Both the position numbers and the translations under genes were made by a program. 5,955 nt of DNA from Kmv42 sp040757455 (GTDB lineage: Bacteria > Nitrospirota > Thermodesulfovibrionia > Thermodesulfovibrionales > SM23-35), in the NCBI GenBank assembly GCA_040757455.1, contig JBFLXE010000136.1:1-5955 (forward strand). Reading direction: 5' to 3'. Of the stretch, positions 5,817 through 5,955 are shown one piece after another (positions within the stretch are counted from its first letter, which is position 1; every line of letters begins with the position of its first letter). Under the pieces are notes generated by a model. That model had not been told where the DNA came from. It saw only the letters and a list, made by a program, of their open reading frames with translations, and ran no database searches.

Positions 5817-5955
5817 CAGAAATAAATACTAAGGGATTCGAGAAATAACTTTTTTCAAGCTGCGATTTCAAGAGGTAAGCCGCCACCAGAATAGAAAAAT
5901 GTTTTTCCTTGCACGTCACTGTCATTTTTGTCTCACTATAAGCCCTTCTACACCT

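Noticed and set aside
5894..5907. GAAAAATGTTTTTC inverted repeat as a terminator upstream of bamA
   Set aside because: The arms are only A and T apart from one pair, with a 2-nt loop, so the hairpin would be too weak for an intrinsic terminator.
5794..5955. Possible gene upstream of bamA: a 43-residue frame on the minus strand, or a ten-residue tail (GVEGLIVRQK) of a gene ending at 5922
   Set aside because: The 43-residue frame has no ribosome site, no family resemblance and runs over the bamA promoter. The tail could be the end of an upstream protein, but ten residues cannot be identified.

Overview
The window is a tightly packed outer-membrane biogenesis and lipid A locus, read entirely on the minus strand. 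From right to left it runs bamA - skp (ompH) - lpxD - fabZ - lpxA - lpxI, with lpxI cut off by the left edge. Moderate base composition, the gene order, and the use of LpxI (the DUF1009-type UDP-2,3-diacylglucosamine pyrophosphatase) rather than LpxH indicate a diderm, LPS-making bacterium. Desulfobacterota- or Nitrospirota-type lineages fit best; this is inferred from synteny as I know it, and the species cannot be named from the sequence.

Layout. Positions 5788-5816 hold a good sigma70-type promoter (TTTACA, 17 bp, TATACT) pointing left into bamA. bamA (about 5761-3506) encodes the five-POTRA outer-membrane protein insertase. After 36 bp, skp (3469-2945) encodes a periplasmic chaperone. lpxD (2948-1932) starts with GTG inside the skp stop (GTGA overlap). 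fabZ (1931-1497) starts on the base after the lpxD stop, and lpxA (1495-716) starts one base after the fabZ stop. These junctions indicate one transcript with coupled translation. After lpxA comes a 246-bp gap, and then lpxI (469 to beyond base 1).

How the genes work together. FabZ makes the enoyl-ACP intermediates of fatty acid synthesis and draws on the same 3-hydroxyacyl-ACP pool that LpxA and LpxD use to acylate UDP-GlcNAc. LpxI then cleaves the UDP-diacylglucosamine product to lipid X. LpxC and LpxB are not in the window. Skp and BamA carry and insert the outer-membrane beta-barrel proteins, so both lipid A and protein supply to the outer membrane come from one operon.

The coding part is conventional. 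The unexpected part is the lpxA-lpxI gap (470-715). It holds two arrays of a 7-bp repeat (GATRCAY-like) facing each other in inverted orientation, around an approximately 100-bp nested imperfect inverted repeat. Together they look like a compound repeat element, or a large structured RNA segment inside the operon. I found no sign of a defence system, CRISPR array, transposase, tRNA or rRNA.
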